From: Flavobacterium sp. UBA6195
GTDB taxonomy: Bacteria > Bacteroidota > Bacteroidia > Flavobacteriales > Flavobacteriaceae
Direction: 5' to 3'
Assembly: GCF_002422095.1 (NCBI RefSeq)
Contig: NZ_DITB01000097.1
Coordinates: 352 to 20,760 of the forward strand
DNA: 20,409 bases
The position numbers and the translations under genes are program-made. This document shows, in pieces, positions 14,156 through 20,409 of the stretch. Below the pieces are notes generated by a model, which had not been told where the DNA came from, did no database searches, and saw only the letters and a program-made list of their open reading frames with translations. Every line of letters begins with the position of its first letter. Within the stretch, counting starts at the first letter, position 1.

Positions 14156-14182
14156 AAAAAAAGGACACCTTGCGATGTCCTT
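14156..14182 (-). terminator. Strong terminator upstream of the CHAT gene
   Basis: AAGGACA (14161-14167) pairs perfectly with TGTCCTT (14176-14182) over an 8-base loop. On the minus strand seven U follow (A-run 14156-14162). It lies 18 bases after the stop of the small Cys-rich frame, so it would end a short transcript from that locus, or act as an attenuator ahead of CHAT. Confidence 0.85.
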
Positions 14183-14200
14183 ACGAACTTAACTAAAAAA

Positions 14201-14382
14201 CTAAAAATTATAGGGCATTGCGCATCTTTCCGAACAACAATATCTATCTACAGCAACTTTTAGAACATCTTGTCTTTGTCTGTACATAAAAATTGTCCCT
14301 GCTTCACGATGACGAAAATACCCTTCCTATCAGGATAATCATCTCCGCAATTAAAACACGAATAACAAATGAAAGGTTTGGT
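14201..14382 (-). pseudogene. Small Cys-rich gene, split by a frameshift
   Basis: Two adjacent minus-strand frames look protein-like. The first (14382 to about 14321) has no start codon and reads KPFICYSCFNCGDDYPDRK. The second (about 14320 to 14201, TAG) reads YFRHREAGTIFMYRQRQDV and ends RYCCSERCAMPYNF. One extra base near 14321-14326 would join them into a ~60-residue protein with a C-x2-C-x2-C cluster and a C-C-x3-C cluster, suggestive of a metal-binding mini-domain. Alternatively only the 28-residue part from ATG 14287 is translated, as a leader peptide ahead of the terminator at 14156-14182. It lies between two terminators and is not recognised as any family. Codon choice is less AT-extreme than in the neighbours. 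Decay, sequencing error or chance cannot be separated here. Confidence 0.4.
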
Positions 14383-14394
14383 TTAGGGCTAAGT

Positions 14395-14434
14395 ATAAAT
14401 AAAATAGCCATCTTCATTTTTATGAGACAGCTAT
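14395..14434 (-). terminator. Terminator of the LRR-like surface gene
   Basis: ATAGC (14404-14408) pairs with GCTAT (14430-14434), and the stem extends inward through G-U pairs to TCAT/ATGA with one bulge. On the minus strand a U-rich tract (TTTATTTAT) follows. It sits 26 bases beyond the stop of the 458-aa gene. Confidence 0.65.
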
Positions 14435-14459
14435 ATTATTCTTTTGAAAAAACTGAAAT

Positions 14460-15836
14460 TTAATCAGTTGTTACAGTATTAGCGTTATCTATCAAAGTTT
14501 GTTTATCAATTAACCCTTGACCAGTTGGTGGCGCAGAAGGTGTTTGAAAAGATAAATTAAGATATTTCCCACTTGAAGGTAAAATGTTTAAAAATTGATT
14601 TAGCAAACTATTTACAGTAGAAGATGACAAACTACCATAGCTTAAAACTAAGCTTCCACATCGAACTAATGAGGGTAAGGAAATAGTAGCTAATTGTGAA
14701 CCCGTAATAGTAATGCTCCCTTCCTGAAAACTGTTTAAATTTACTTGGTTTAAATTGATATTTCCATTAACATAAATATCACCCTTGATTAAATTAGGTA
14801 ATAACAACTGTGTTAAATTGCAGGAGAATATAGCTAATCCTGGATAAACTTCTTGTAATAATGGCAAATTTAATGTATTTAAATTATTACAATTGTGAAT
14901 AGAAAAACCATCATTTGCAATTTTTAATAAATTAGGGAAAGAAACATTTTCTAATGCATTATTATCCGTAAAATAAACTTTTCCATAAATCACTTCAGTT
15001 AAATCATTAAAAACTACACTTTGTAAATTAGTATTGTTCATTATACTTATGCTTAATATATCAGTCAAACCACTAATATTTATCTCTGTTAAACCAGTGG
15101 TGTTTCGAATAATTATAAAATCAGTATTCGGACCTGCTTGTTGCGCTATTTGTTGTGCAGCTTGAGCATTTGTAATGTTACCCGTTATGTAAATGGTAGT
15201 TTTACCACCTGTAGCAGTTGCGTTTGCAAGAGGTTGCCAGGTTGTACCGTTCCAAGATAATAAATCCCCAATACTTGTTCCGTTTGGTATGGCGTTTGCT
15301 GTAATTTGAGTATCAACATATGATTTAGTAGCTGCATCTTGGTTGTTTATAGGATTTGCTACATTGGTTATCACTAAATTATTTGCACTATTGTTCACAG
15401 CTAACACAGATGCTAAACTTGGTATAGTTGGAGTTGTTGCATTACCCGCGTTTTGTGCATACAATGCATACGGCACACTCAATAATTGTGTTGTACCCAT
15501 AGCCGTATAACCAGAACCTGTATTTAATTCGATACCTAAATAATAATTTCCTAAAGACCAATCTATAGTTGCAAAAGTGCCTAAACTTGCCGTACCCTGG
15601 CCAATAACTAAATTTACTTGCCCTAACTCGTCTGTAGGAACGTAGTGTGTTTCTGTAAAAACAGGTAAACTTGTAGAAGAACCTTGTATAATATTAAATT
15701 TGAAATACACATTTTGGTTTACAATTAATGCACCCGTATTATTTCTTACCGTTGCCTGATAATTAAAGCCTTGCGGCGCTTGTGCAAAAATTGTTATGAA
15801 AAACAATAAAGCAAAAAATGTAATTAATTTTTTCAT
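14460..15836 (-). CDS. Secreted leucine-rich-like surface protein
   Basis: 458 aa. The signal peptide is MKKLITFFALLFFITIFAQA. Residues ~22-127 form an N-terminal module (GFNYQATVRNNTG ... QVNLVIGQG ... LLSVPYALYAQNA) that also begins the collagen-like protein in this window. A linker with DAATKSYVD (168-176) and GDLLSWNGTTWQPL follows, like the stalk of phage-tail-type fibre proteins. Residues ~238-430 are irregular short repeats of receptor-L/leucine-rich type (ISGLTDILSISIMNN, NVSFPNLLKIANDGFSI, LPLLQEVYPGLAIF), expected to build a solenoid for binding. The C-terminus TGQGLIDKQTLIDNANTVTTD is common after such repeats. No T9SS tail is seen. Its ATG directly follows the TAG of the upstream T9SS-tail gene, so the two are translationally coupled. 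The ligand is unknown. Confidence 0.8.
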   Translation of the reverse strand: MKKLITFFALLFFITIFAQAPQGFNYQATVRNNTGALIVNQNVYFKFNIIQGSSTSLPVFTETHYVPTDELGQVNLVIGQGTASLGTFATIDWSLGNYYLGIELNTGSGYTAMGTTQLLSVPYALYAQNAGNATTPTIPSLASVLAVNNSANNLVITNVANPINNQDAATKSYVDTQITANAIPNGTSIGDLLSWNGTTWQPLANATATGGKTTIYITGNITNAQAAQQIAQQAGPNTDFIIIRNTTGLTEINISGLTDILSISIMNNTNLQSVVFNDLTEVIYGKVYFTDNNALENVSFPNLLKIANDGFSIHNCNNLNTLNLPLLQEVYPGLAIFSCNLTQLLLPNLIKGDIYVNGNINLNQVNLNSFQEGSITITGSQLATISLPSLVRCGSLVLSYGSLSSSTVNSLLNQFLNILPSSGKYLNLSFQTPSAPPTGQGLIDKQTLIDNANTVTTD

Positions 15837-16325
15837 CTATTTTTTTATTAAATTATAAGAATTTTGTTTTAAGGAAGTAGTTTCAATAACTTGAAATATA
15901 TAGGAACCAACTGCTAAACTAGAAACATCAATGTTTTCATTTGCAGTACATTTTTTTTCTAATAACAGTTTACCAGAAACATCAAAAAGTAATACATTAA
16001 ATTTTTGATTTTCTGGAGCACTTATTTTTACAAACTGTGTTGTTGGATTTGGATAAATTACAATTTCGGGATTTAATTCAGGATTAGTTGTACTCAATAA
16101 AGTTAAATCTAAAGACGGAAAATATCCATTACCCAATTGATTACTACCAGATGACATTAATCCAACAACGGGTTCGCCCATTGTCCACGCTAATTGTAGG
16201 TTACTTACTGTATTTGTTTGACCTGCACTACTAATTACTTGTTTTGAAATGGTTTGTGAATACAGCAATCCATTACAGAAAAGTGTTACTAATACAAAAG
16301 TTTTTAAATATTTATTTATTTTCAT
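15837..16325 (-). CDS. Small secreted protein with T9SS type A sorting domain
   Basis: 162 aa. A signal peptide (MKINKYLKTFVLVTLFCNGLLYSQ) is followed by a short module QVISSAGQTNTVSNLQLAWTMGEPVVGLM ... LGNGYFPSLDL, which often precedes sorting tails in Bacteroidota. Then comes a Por_Secre_tail domain (about 85-162): PEIVIYPNPTTQFVKIS, LLFDVSGKLL, VGSYIFQVI and a final Lys pair. The tail targets the protein through the type IX secretion system to the surface or medium. Almost nothing lies between signal peptide and tail, so it may act as a carrier or anchor for a partner. The abutting stop/start (TAG-ATG) with the LRR-like gene supports joint function, but this is inference. Confidence 0.82.
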   Translation of the reverse strand: MKINKYLKTFVLVTLFCNGLLYSQTISKQVISSAGQTNTVSNLQLAWTMGEPVVGLMSSGSNQLGNGYFPSLDLTLLSTTNPELNPEIVIYPNPTTQFVKISAPENQKFNVLLFDVSGKLLLEKKCTANENIDVSSLAVGSYIFQVIETTSLKQNSYNLIKK

Positions 16326-16416
16326 ATTGATGAACTTTATATTTTGATTATTCTTTTATAAATTTTACTCGATAATTATTTTCTCTAGAATAAGTAATCA
16401 AAATTGTTTGTTTACC

Positions 16417-17160
16417 TTAATTAGATGTTATTTTTTTATTAGTAGAATTATTAGTTTTTGAATAATTTCTATTTAGATTAAAATTTAAATGTTTCAAATT
16501 CAAATCGCCATGAATACCAAAACTACACGAAACAGATCTATGATATGGATTCAATTCATTTGATTTTCTAAACACAAAAAAACGAACATCAAAAAAATTC
16601 ATCATATCATTTTTTTCATCTGTTGCTATTGTAACTTCAAAGATTAATTTCTCGTTTCCTACCTTTACATTTTCAAAATAATAATATGGCAAAGGTATAA
16701 AAGCAAAATTTTTAGTAACTACTGCTTCTTTATGTAATAGTTCAATGATATTATTAGTATATTTAAAATTGGATTTTAGTTCTTTATTAATAGTTTCTAA
16801 AAATCCTGATTCAGATTTTGAAATAAACAAACAAGCAAAAACTATATCTCTATCAAAAAAAGTTTGGTTATTTACTTCTGTTCGAATTTTTAAATATTCT
16901 TGTTCATGAATGGTATTTAAATTAAGCTCCAAATAATTTAATTCTTGATCTCTGTTTTTTTCAAAATAAAGATAAACACCAACAAATGCAATAATTATTG
17001 TAGAAATTAATTGTAAAACATCTGTAGTAAAATAATTCCGGTTGAAAGTAAAAAAATCTATAACATTAGACAATAATAACACTAAAAAAATTACAGCTAT
17101 ACAAGGTATTATTATTTGTAAAAATATTTCTTTTTTAAAAATTTTATTTTCTCTTTTCAT
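16417..17160 (-). CDS. Two-helix membrane protein of unknown function
   Basis: 247 aa from ATG 17160. An in-frame GTG at 17181 would add seven residues and overlap the short ORF upstream, so ATG is preferred. Two membrane helices lie near the N-terminus: IFLQIIIPCIAVIFLVLLLSNVI and VLQLISTIIIAFVGVYLYFE. The loop between them is short. The rest (~75-247) is a soluble mixed alpha/beta domain, probably cytoplasmic given the basic N-terminus MKRENKIFKK. No known catalytic motif is evident. The end is basic and Asn-rich (NRNYSKTNNSTNKK). It stands between surface-protein genes in the same orientation, so a role in regulating or assembling them is conceivable, but nothing in the sequence shows it. 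Confidence 0.6.
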   Translation of the reverse strand: MKRENKIFKKEIFLQIIIPCIAVIFLVLLLSNVIDFFTFNRNYFTTDVLQLISTIIIAFVGVYLYFEKNRDQELNYLELNLNTIHEQEYLKIRTEVNNQTFFDRDIVFACLFISKSESGFLETINKELKSNFKYTNNIIELLHKEAVVTKNFAFIPLPYYYFENVKVGNEKLIFEVTIATDEKNDMMNFFDVRFFVFRKSNELNPYHRSVSCSFGIHGDLNLKHLNFNLNRNYSKTNNSTNKKITSN

Positions 17161-17170
17161 TTTTCTAGGT

Positions 17171-17338
17171 TTATTTACCACTTTTTTTATTGTTTTTCAA
17201 CCCTTGCTCCATTTTTGCTACTGATGTTTTGGGTTTATTTGTTATTCCTTTTGACTGTCTACCCGCAGCGGTTCTTCCATCATAAGCCCCATCTTTTTTA
17301 ATTGCAATTTTTTTAAAATTTAATAAGATATTACACAA
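17171..17338 (-). CDS. Possible short basic ORF without ATG start
   Basis: After the collagen-like gene a frame reads KKIAIKKDGAYDGRTAAG and continues RQSKGITNKPKTSVAKMEQG to TAA at 17171-17173, ten bases before the next gene. It is very basic and soluble, with Gly/Arg/Lys content. No ATG exists; TTG 17338 is the only standard start and overlaps the upstream gene by 19 bases. It could be a real ~45-55-residue protein with an unusual start, or the remaining 3' end of a lost gene. Its sense-like composition differs from ordinary AT-rich intergenic DNA. I do not recognise it. Confidence 0.3.
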   Translation of the reverse strand: MCNILLNFKKIAIKKDGAYDGRTAAGRQSKGITNKPKTSVAKMEQGLKNNKKSGK

Positions 17339-20181
17339 TATCCCTTTTCGCCTAATGAAGAGTTGGTTAGGGTCGGTGCCCCCCCTTGAGCGACTGGAAT
17401 TGGTCTTTGATTTAAATAATAAGTTGGAATATAATTACGTGTAGCATACTGAGTTGGGTAGTTAATTATTTGACCATCTGTACCATTAGCACTAGAAGTT
17501 ACGACTGTATAACCACAATTACCACTAATATTTCTACAACCTCCGACAGCACCACCTCCACCAGAAGCAGATAGAATATTATTAAAATTAGAACTTCCTC
17601 CGGCCGAACCATTGCCAGAACATATATTGCTACTGCCAGGAGATCCAGATCCATTTACTCCTTTTTCACCACCATTTCCTATAATAATATTATAGCTGGT
17701 ACCAGGTACAACTATTATTGTTTGCCTCAAATAACCTCCATTTCCACCCCTTTTAGCTGCTGTCATATCGACGGCGCTATTAGTACTTAAACAAGCTACA
17801 ACACCGCTGGGACCGCCACCAGCTCCCCACAATTCTACTGTAATTTGAGTTACATCTGCCGGACATGTCCATGTTGTACTTGAATCAAACCCAATTCTAA
17901 CCCCTTGATTTGGTATTGCACTAGAATTACTACCATTTCCATTACAAACATATTTTGTTAAACTAGCATTTACTTCACTAGCATCCAACACACCATCGTT
18001 GTTCGCGTCTAAACCTACTTCAATTTTAGTTCCTCCGTTTACGCAGTTTGTACCTGCTGGTTCTGTTGTGGTATTTACTAAAGTATTTTTACCATCAAGA
18101 CCGTTGGCTCCTTGAGGGCCTGTTAAGGATGTTATAAAATCGGCTTCTGTACCAATATTGCCAAGATTTAACCAAACTTGATAAGCAGATAAACCATTTG
18201 CACCGTTGGTTCCATTTACGCCGTCAATTCCATTAGCTCCAGCTGGACCTTGTGAACCAGTTGCTCCTGTTAAACCTATCGGTCCTTGTTCTCCTTGAAT
18301 TCCTTGAGGACCAGCTGGACCAGTTGCTCCAGTTAATCCAATTGGGCCCTGAGGTCCAGCAGGACCAGTTGCTCCATCAGCTCCGTTTATTCCATTAGTT
18401 CCTGCTATACCTTGAGGACCTTGTAGACCAGTTAAGCCAATCGGCCCTTGTTCCCCTTGAATCCCTTGAGGACCAGTAGCTCCTGTTAAACCTATAGGAC
18501 CTTGCTCGCCTTGAATACCTTGTGGACCAGTAGCTCCTGTTAATCCAATTGGACCCTGAGGACCAGCAGGACCAGTTGCTCCATCAGCTCCGTTCGTTCC
18601 ATTAGTTCCTGCTATACCTTGTGGACCTTGTTCTCCTTGAATTCCTTGAGGACCTTGAGGACCTGTTAATCCTATTGGACCCTGAGGACCAGCAGGACCA
18701 GTTGCTCCATCTGCTCCGTTCGTTCCATTAGTTCCTGCTATACCTTGTTCTCCTTGAATTCCTTGAGGACCAGTTGCTCCTGTTAATCCAATTGGGCCAG
18801 ATGGACCAGTTGCTCCATCTGCTCCGTTCGTTCCATTAGTTCCTGCGATACCTTGTGGGCCTTGAGGTCCTGTTAAACCTATTGGACCTTGTTCTCCTTG
18901 AATTCCTTGTGGGCCTTGAGGACCTTGAGGACCTGTTAATCCTATTGGACCCTGAGGACCAGCAGGACCCGTTGCGCCATCAGCTCCGTTCGTTCCATTA
19001 GTTCCTGCTATACCTTGTGGGCCTTGAGGTCCTGTTAATCCTATTGGACCTTGTTCTCCTTGAATCCCTTGTGGGCCAGTAGCACCATCAATTCCATTAG
19101 TACCATTTATACCTGGTGTTCCTTGTAGACCCGTTAAACCAATTGGTCCTTGTTCCCCTTGAATTCCTTGTGGGCCAGTCGCACCGTCAATTCCATTAGT
19201 ACCATTTATACCTGGTGTTCCTTGTAGACCCGTTAAACCAATCGGCCCTTGTTCCCCTTGAATCCCTTGAGGACCAGTAGCTCCTGTTAAACCTATAGGA
19301 CCTTGCTCGCCTTGAATACCTTGTGGACCAGTAGCTCCTGTTAATCCAATTGGACCCTGAGGACCAGCAGGACCCGTTGCGCCATCAGCACCGTTTATTC
19401 CATTAGTTCCTGCTATACCTTGTTCTCCTTGAATTCCTTGAGGACCAGTTGCTCCTGTTAATCCAATTAGACCCTGAGGACCAGCTGGACCAGTTGCTCC
19501 ATCAGCTCCGTTAGTTCCATTAGTTCCTGCTATACCTTGTGGGCCTTGAGGTCCTGTTAAACCTATTGGACCTTGTTCTCCTTGAATTCCTTGTGGGCCA
19601 GTAGCACCATCAATTCCATTAGTACCATTTATACCTGGTGTTCCTTGTAGACCCGTTAAACCAATCGGCCCTTGTTCCCCTTGAATTCCTTGTGGCCCAG
19701 TTGCGCCTGTTAATCCAATTGGGCCTTGAGCTCCTGGAGGACCAGGATTACCTGGATTTGCAGAATAATAAGCAAAAGGAACATACGTAAATGCATTGTT
19801 ACTTATTTGTGTAAAATTTTGGCAGTTTTGACTAGCATCTAATTCAACTTTTAAACTTTTTGTATTTATATTCCATAAAATTCCATTAAACCCAGTTGCA
19901 TAACCACTTACTTGATTTCCTGTACCAATTAGTAAATTAACCATACCAAACTTGTCTGTTGTGGTAACAATTGTTTCTTGGTATTCTGTTTGTGTTTGGT
20001 GGTCTATAATACTAAATCGTAAACAAATGGTTTTATTTGCCAAAATGTATTGTTGGTTATTTGCACCTGGTAATTGTTGTCCATTAGGACCATAAATAAC
20101 AGCTTGATAAGTAATTCCTGAATTTTGTGTAAATCCAAGAGTTGCTATAAATAATGTTAATATTGTTAGTATCTTTTTCAT
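17320..20181 (-). CDS. Secreted collagen-like fibre protein with glycine-rich tip
   Basis: 953 aa. Signal peptide MKKILTILTLFIATLGFTQ. Residues ~20-141 form an N-terminal module (GITYQAVIYGPNG ... VNLLIGTGNQ ... FTYVPFAYYSA) shared with the 458-aa surface protein. Residues ~143-660 are G-x-y triplets in longer units such as GPQGIQGEQGPIGLTGATG and GIAGTNGTNGADGATG, a collagen-like triple-helical stalk. Then comes GLSAYQVWLNLGNIGTEADF, a DUF7151-like segment (~698-747, GLDANNDGVLDASEV), and a glycine-rich tip (~771-953, TVELWGAGGG, GGGGAVGG) with several Cys. The architecture is stalk plus binding head, as in surface fibres and phage tail fibres. No T9SS tail is visible, so the export route is unclear. 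The start at 20181 is only ~20 bases from the probable edge of an IS4-type element. Confidence 0.9.
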   Translation of the reverse strand: MKKILTILTLFIATLGFTQNSGITYQAVIYGPNGQQLPGANNQQYILANKTICLRFSIIDHQTQTEYQETIVTTTDKFGMVNLLIGTGNQVSGYATGFNGILWNINTKSLKVELDASQNCQNFTQISNNAFTYVPFAYYSANPGNPGPPGAQGPIGLTGATGPQGIQGEQGPIGLTGLQGTPGINGTNGIDGATGPQGIQGEQGPIGLTGPQGPQGIAGTNGTNGADGATGPAGPQGLIGLTGATGPQGIQGEQGIAGTNGINGADGATGPAGPQGPIGLTGATGPQGIQGEQGPIGLTGATGPQGIQGEQGPIGLTGLQGTPGINGTNGIDGATGPQGIQGEQGPIGLTGLQGTPGINGTNGIDGATGPQGIQGEQGPIGLTGPQGPQGIAGTNGTNGADGATGPAGPQGPIGLTGPQGPQGPQGIQGEQGPIGLTGPQGPQGIAGTNGTNGADGATGPSGPIGLTGATGPQGIQGEQGIAGTNGTNGADGATGPAGPQGPIGLTGPQGPQGIQGEQGPQGIAGTNGTNGADGATGPAGPQGPIGLTGATGPQGIQGEQGPIGLTGATGPQGIQGEQGPIGLTGLQGPQGIAGTNGINGADGATGPAGPQGPIGLTGATGPAGPQGIQGEQGPIGLTGATGSQGPAGANGIDGVNGTNGANGLSAYQVWLNLGNIGTEADFITSLTGPQGANGLDGKNTLVNTTTEPAGTNCVNGGTKIEVGLDANNDGVLDASEVNASLTKYVCNGNGSNSSAIPNQGVRIGFDSSTTWTCPADVTQITVELWGAGGGPSGVVACLSTNSAVDMTAAKRGGNGGYLRQTIIVVPGTSYNIIIGNGGEKGVNGSGSPGSSNICSGNGSAGGSSNFNNILSASGGGGAVGGCRNISGNCGYTVVTSSANGTDGQIINYPTQYATRNYIPTYYLNQRPIPVAQGGAPTLTNSSLGEKGYCVISY
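18100..19755. repeat. Collagen-coding repeat region with long exact duplications
   Basis: The DNA for the Gly-x-y stalk is built of closely similar units. The clearest case is an exact 137-base direct repeat, 18437-18573 and 19238-19374, offset 801 bases (267 codons, in frame). A second unit of about 90-100 bases (containing CCATCAATTCCATTAGTACC) occurs near 19080, 19190 and 19610 with few differences. Such identity permits in-frame recombination or slippage, so repeat number should vary between strains, and short-read assemblies could collapse here. Confidence 0.88.
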
Positions 20182-20210
20182 TTTTTAATTAATTTATCAT
20201 TGTTGTCCGA

Positions 20211-20240
20211 TAAAAAAGAAGCCAAATTAATGGCTTCTTT
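20211..20240 (-). terminator. Hairpin at the IS edge, terminator-like for leftward transcription
   Basis: AAAGAAGCCA (20215-20224) pairs perfectly with TGGCTTCTTT (20231-20240) over a 6-base loop. On the minus strand the stem runs into a U-tract followed by ATC; on the plus strand no U-tract follows. It would stop transcripts heading from the IS towards the collagen-like gene. Confidence 0.55.
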
Positions 20241-20250
20241 AAAGTAATCG

Positions 20251-20258
20251 TAAATTTG
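20251..20258 (+). promoter_or_regulatory. -7 element for the transposase
   Basis: TAAATTTG is an exact TAnnTTTG match, 21 bases before the transposase ATG. The -33 position falls in the hairpin and is not a clear match. Confidence 0.4.
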
Positions 20259-20279
20259 TGTTGTGAAACATAAAAAACG

Positions 20280-20409
20280 ATGAGTAAAAGTAGTTATTTT
20301 TCTAGTAAATCTGTTTTCGGACAGCTGATTTCTTTAATCGATGATAAAAAAATTAAAGAAGCAGTCAACAAACATGATTCTGATAGATACATAAAGCGTT
20401 TTAAGAGTA
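20280..20409 (+). CDS. IS4-family transposase, N-terminal fragment (DUF4372 type)
   Basis: 43 codons from ATG 20280 to the window end. The peptide starts MSKSSYFSSKSVFGQLISLI and continues IKEAVNKHDSDRYIKRFKS. This matches the N-terminal DUF4372 region of Bacteroidota IS4-type transposases, where a short basic lead is followed by a GQL(L/I)SLI helix and an H-x-S-D-R-Y-x-K-x-F segment. That domain is thought to help recognise DNA ends. The DDE catalytic domain lies beyond the window. The start is supported by the -7 box 21 bases upstream. Whether the full gene is intact is unknown. Confidence 0.75.
   Translation, partial: MSKSSYFSSKSVFGQLISLIDDKKIKEAVNKHDSDRYIKRFKS

Larger units (their letters stand above)
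20202..20409 (+). mobile_element. 5' end of an IS4-family insertion sequence (runs off the window)
   Basis: A transposase start at 20280 is preceded by ~75 bases that fit an IS end: TGTTGTCCGATAAAA near 20201-20215 (candidate terminal inverted repeat), a perfect hairpin at 20215-20240, and a -7 box at 20251-20258. The right end and target duplication lie outside the window, so the exact left boundary is not proven. Confidence 0.55.

Noticed and set aside
14200..14400. Structured small RNA such as SRP RNA (GUGA loop next to AGCAGG)
   Set aside because: The loop lacks the closing pairs and the symmetric internal loop of SRP helix 8; the protein-like frames explain the segment better.
18100..19755. 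Regular short repeats resembling a CRISPR array
   Set aside because: The repeats are in-frame Gly-x-y codons of a long open reading frame, with no constant repeat/unique spacer alternation.

Overview
The window looks like a chromosomal segment of a Bacteroidota bacterium, most likely a Flavobacteriaceae member close to Flavobacterium. The DNA is very AT-rich. Promoters follow the Bacteroidota pattern (TTG or TTTG, about 19-20 bases, then TAnnTTTG), start codons have A-rich rather than Shine-Dalgarno leaders, and two genes carry type IX secretion (T9SS) sorting tails. The families PF19569-like START, DUF4290, DUF7151 and Por_Secre_tail also point there. These assignments come from motif recognition only; no database search was run.

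Left edge (1-2000): the 3' part of a T9SS-secreted surface protein gene, broken by an in-frame stop and probably a frameshift. It is followed by a tight two-gene unit encoding two ~110-residue proteins that resemble response-regulator receiver folds lacking the phospho-acceptor. About 460 bases without a recognisable gene follow, then a tRNA-Met(CAT) on the minus strand with its own promoter and terminator.

Housekeeping core (2100-10500): START-like protein, class IV aminotransferase, YqgE/AlgH, HU, methionyl-tRNA formyltransferase (fmt), a RecQ-family helicase and a NadR-like P-loop protein. The last three form a minus-strand operon (P-loop, recQ, fmt, with a 1-base recQ/fmt overlap). Divergently, DUF493, DUF4290 and murA form a plus-strand operon. 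MurA has Asp at the position of the fosfomycin-target Cys. A long imperfect palindrome lies between murA and a TauE/SafE permease gene.

Surface/accessory block (11350-20200, all minus): a collagen-like fibre protein with a glycine-rich tip, a possible short basic ORF, a two-helix membrane protein of unknown function, a small T9SS-sorted protein, a leucine-rich-like surface protein coupled to it by abutting stop and start codons, a small Cys-rich split ORF between two terminators, and a large envelope TPR-CHAT protease with intact His/Cys. The fibre protein and the LRR-like protein start with the same N-terminal module. The fibre gene contains long exact internal DNA repeats and should vary in length.

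Right edge (20200-20409): the 5' end of an IS4-family element (DUF4372-type transposase N-terminus). Its edge appears to lie only about 20 bases upstream of the collagen-like gene start, with a leftward terminator hairpin between the transposase and that gene, so the native promoter of the fibre gene has probably been displaced.

The best candidates for something undescribed are the pseudo-receiver pair, the split Cys-rich mini-gene upstream of the CHAT protease, and the surface-fibre/CHAT block as a whole. None can be proven to be a system from this sequence alone.
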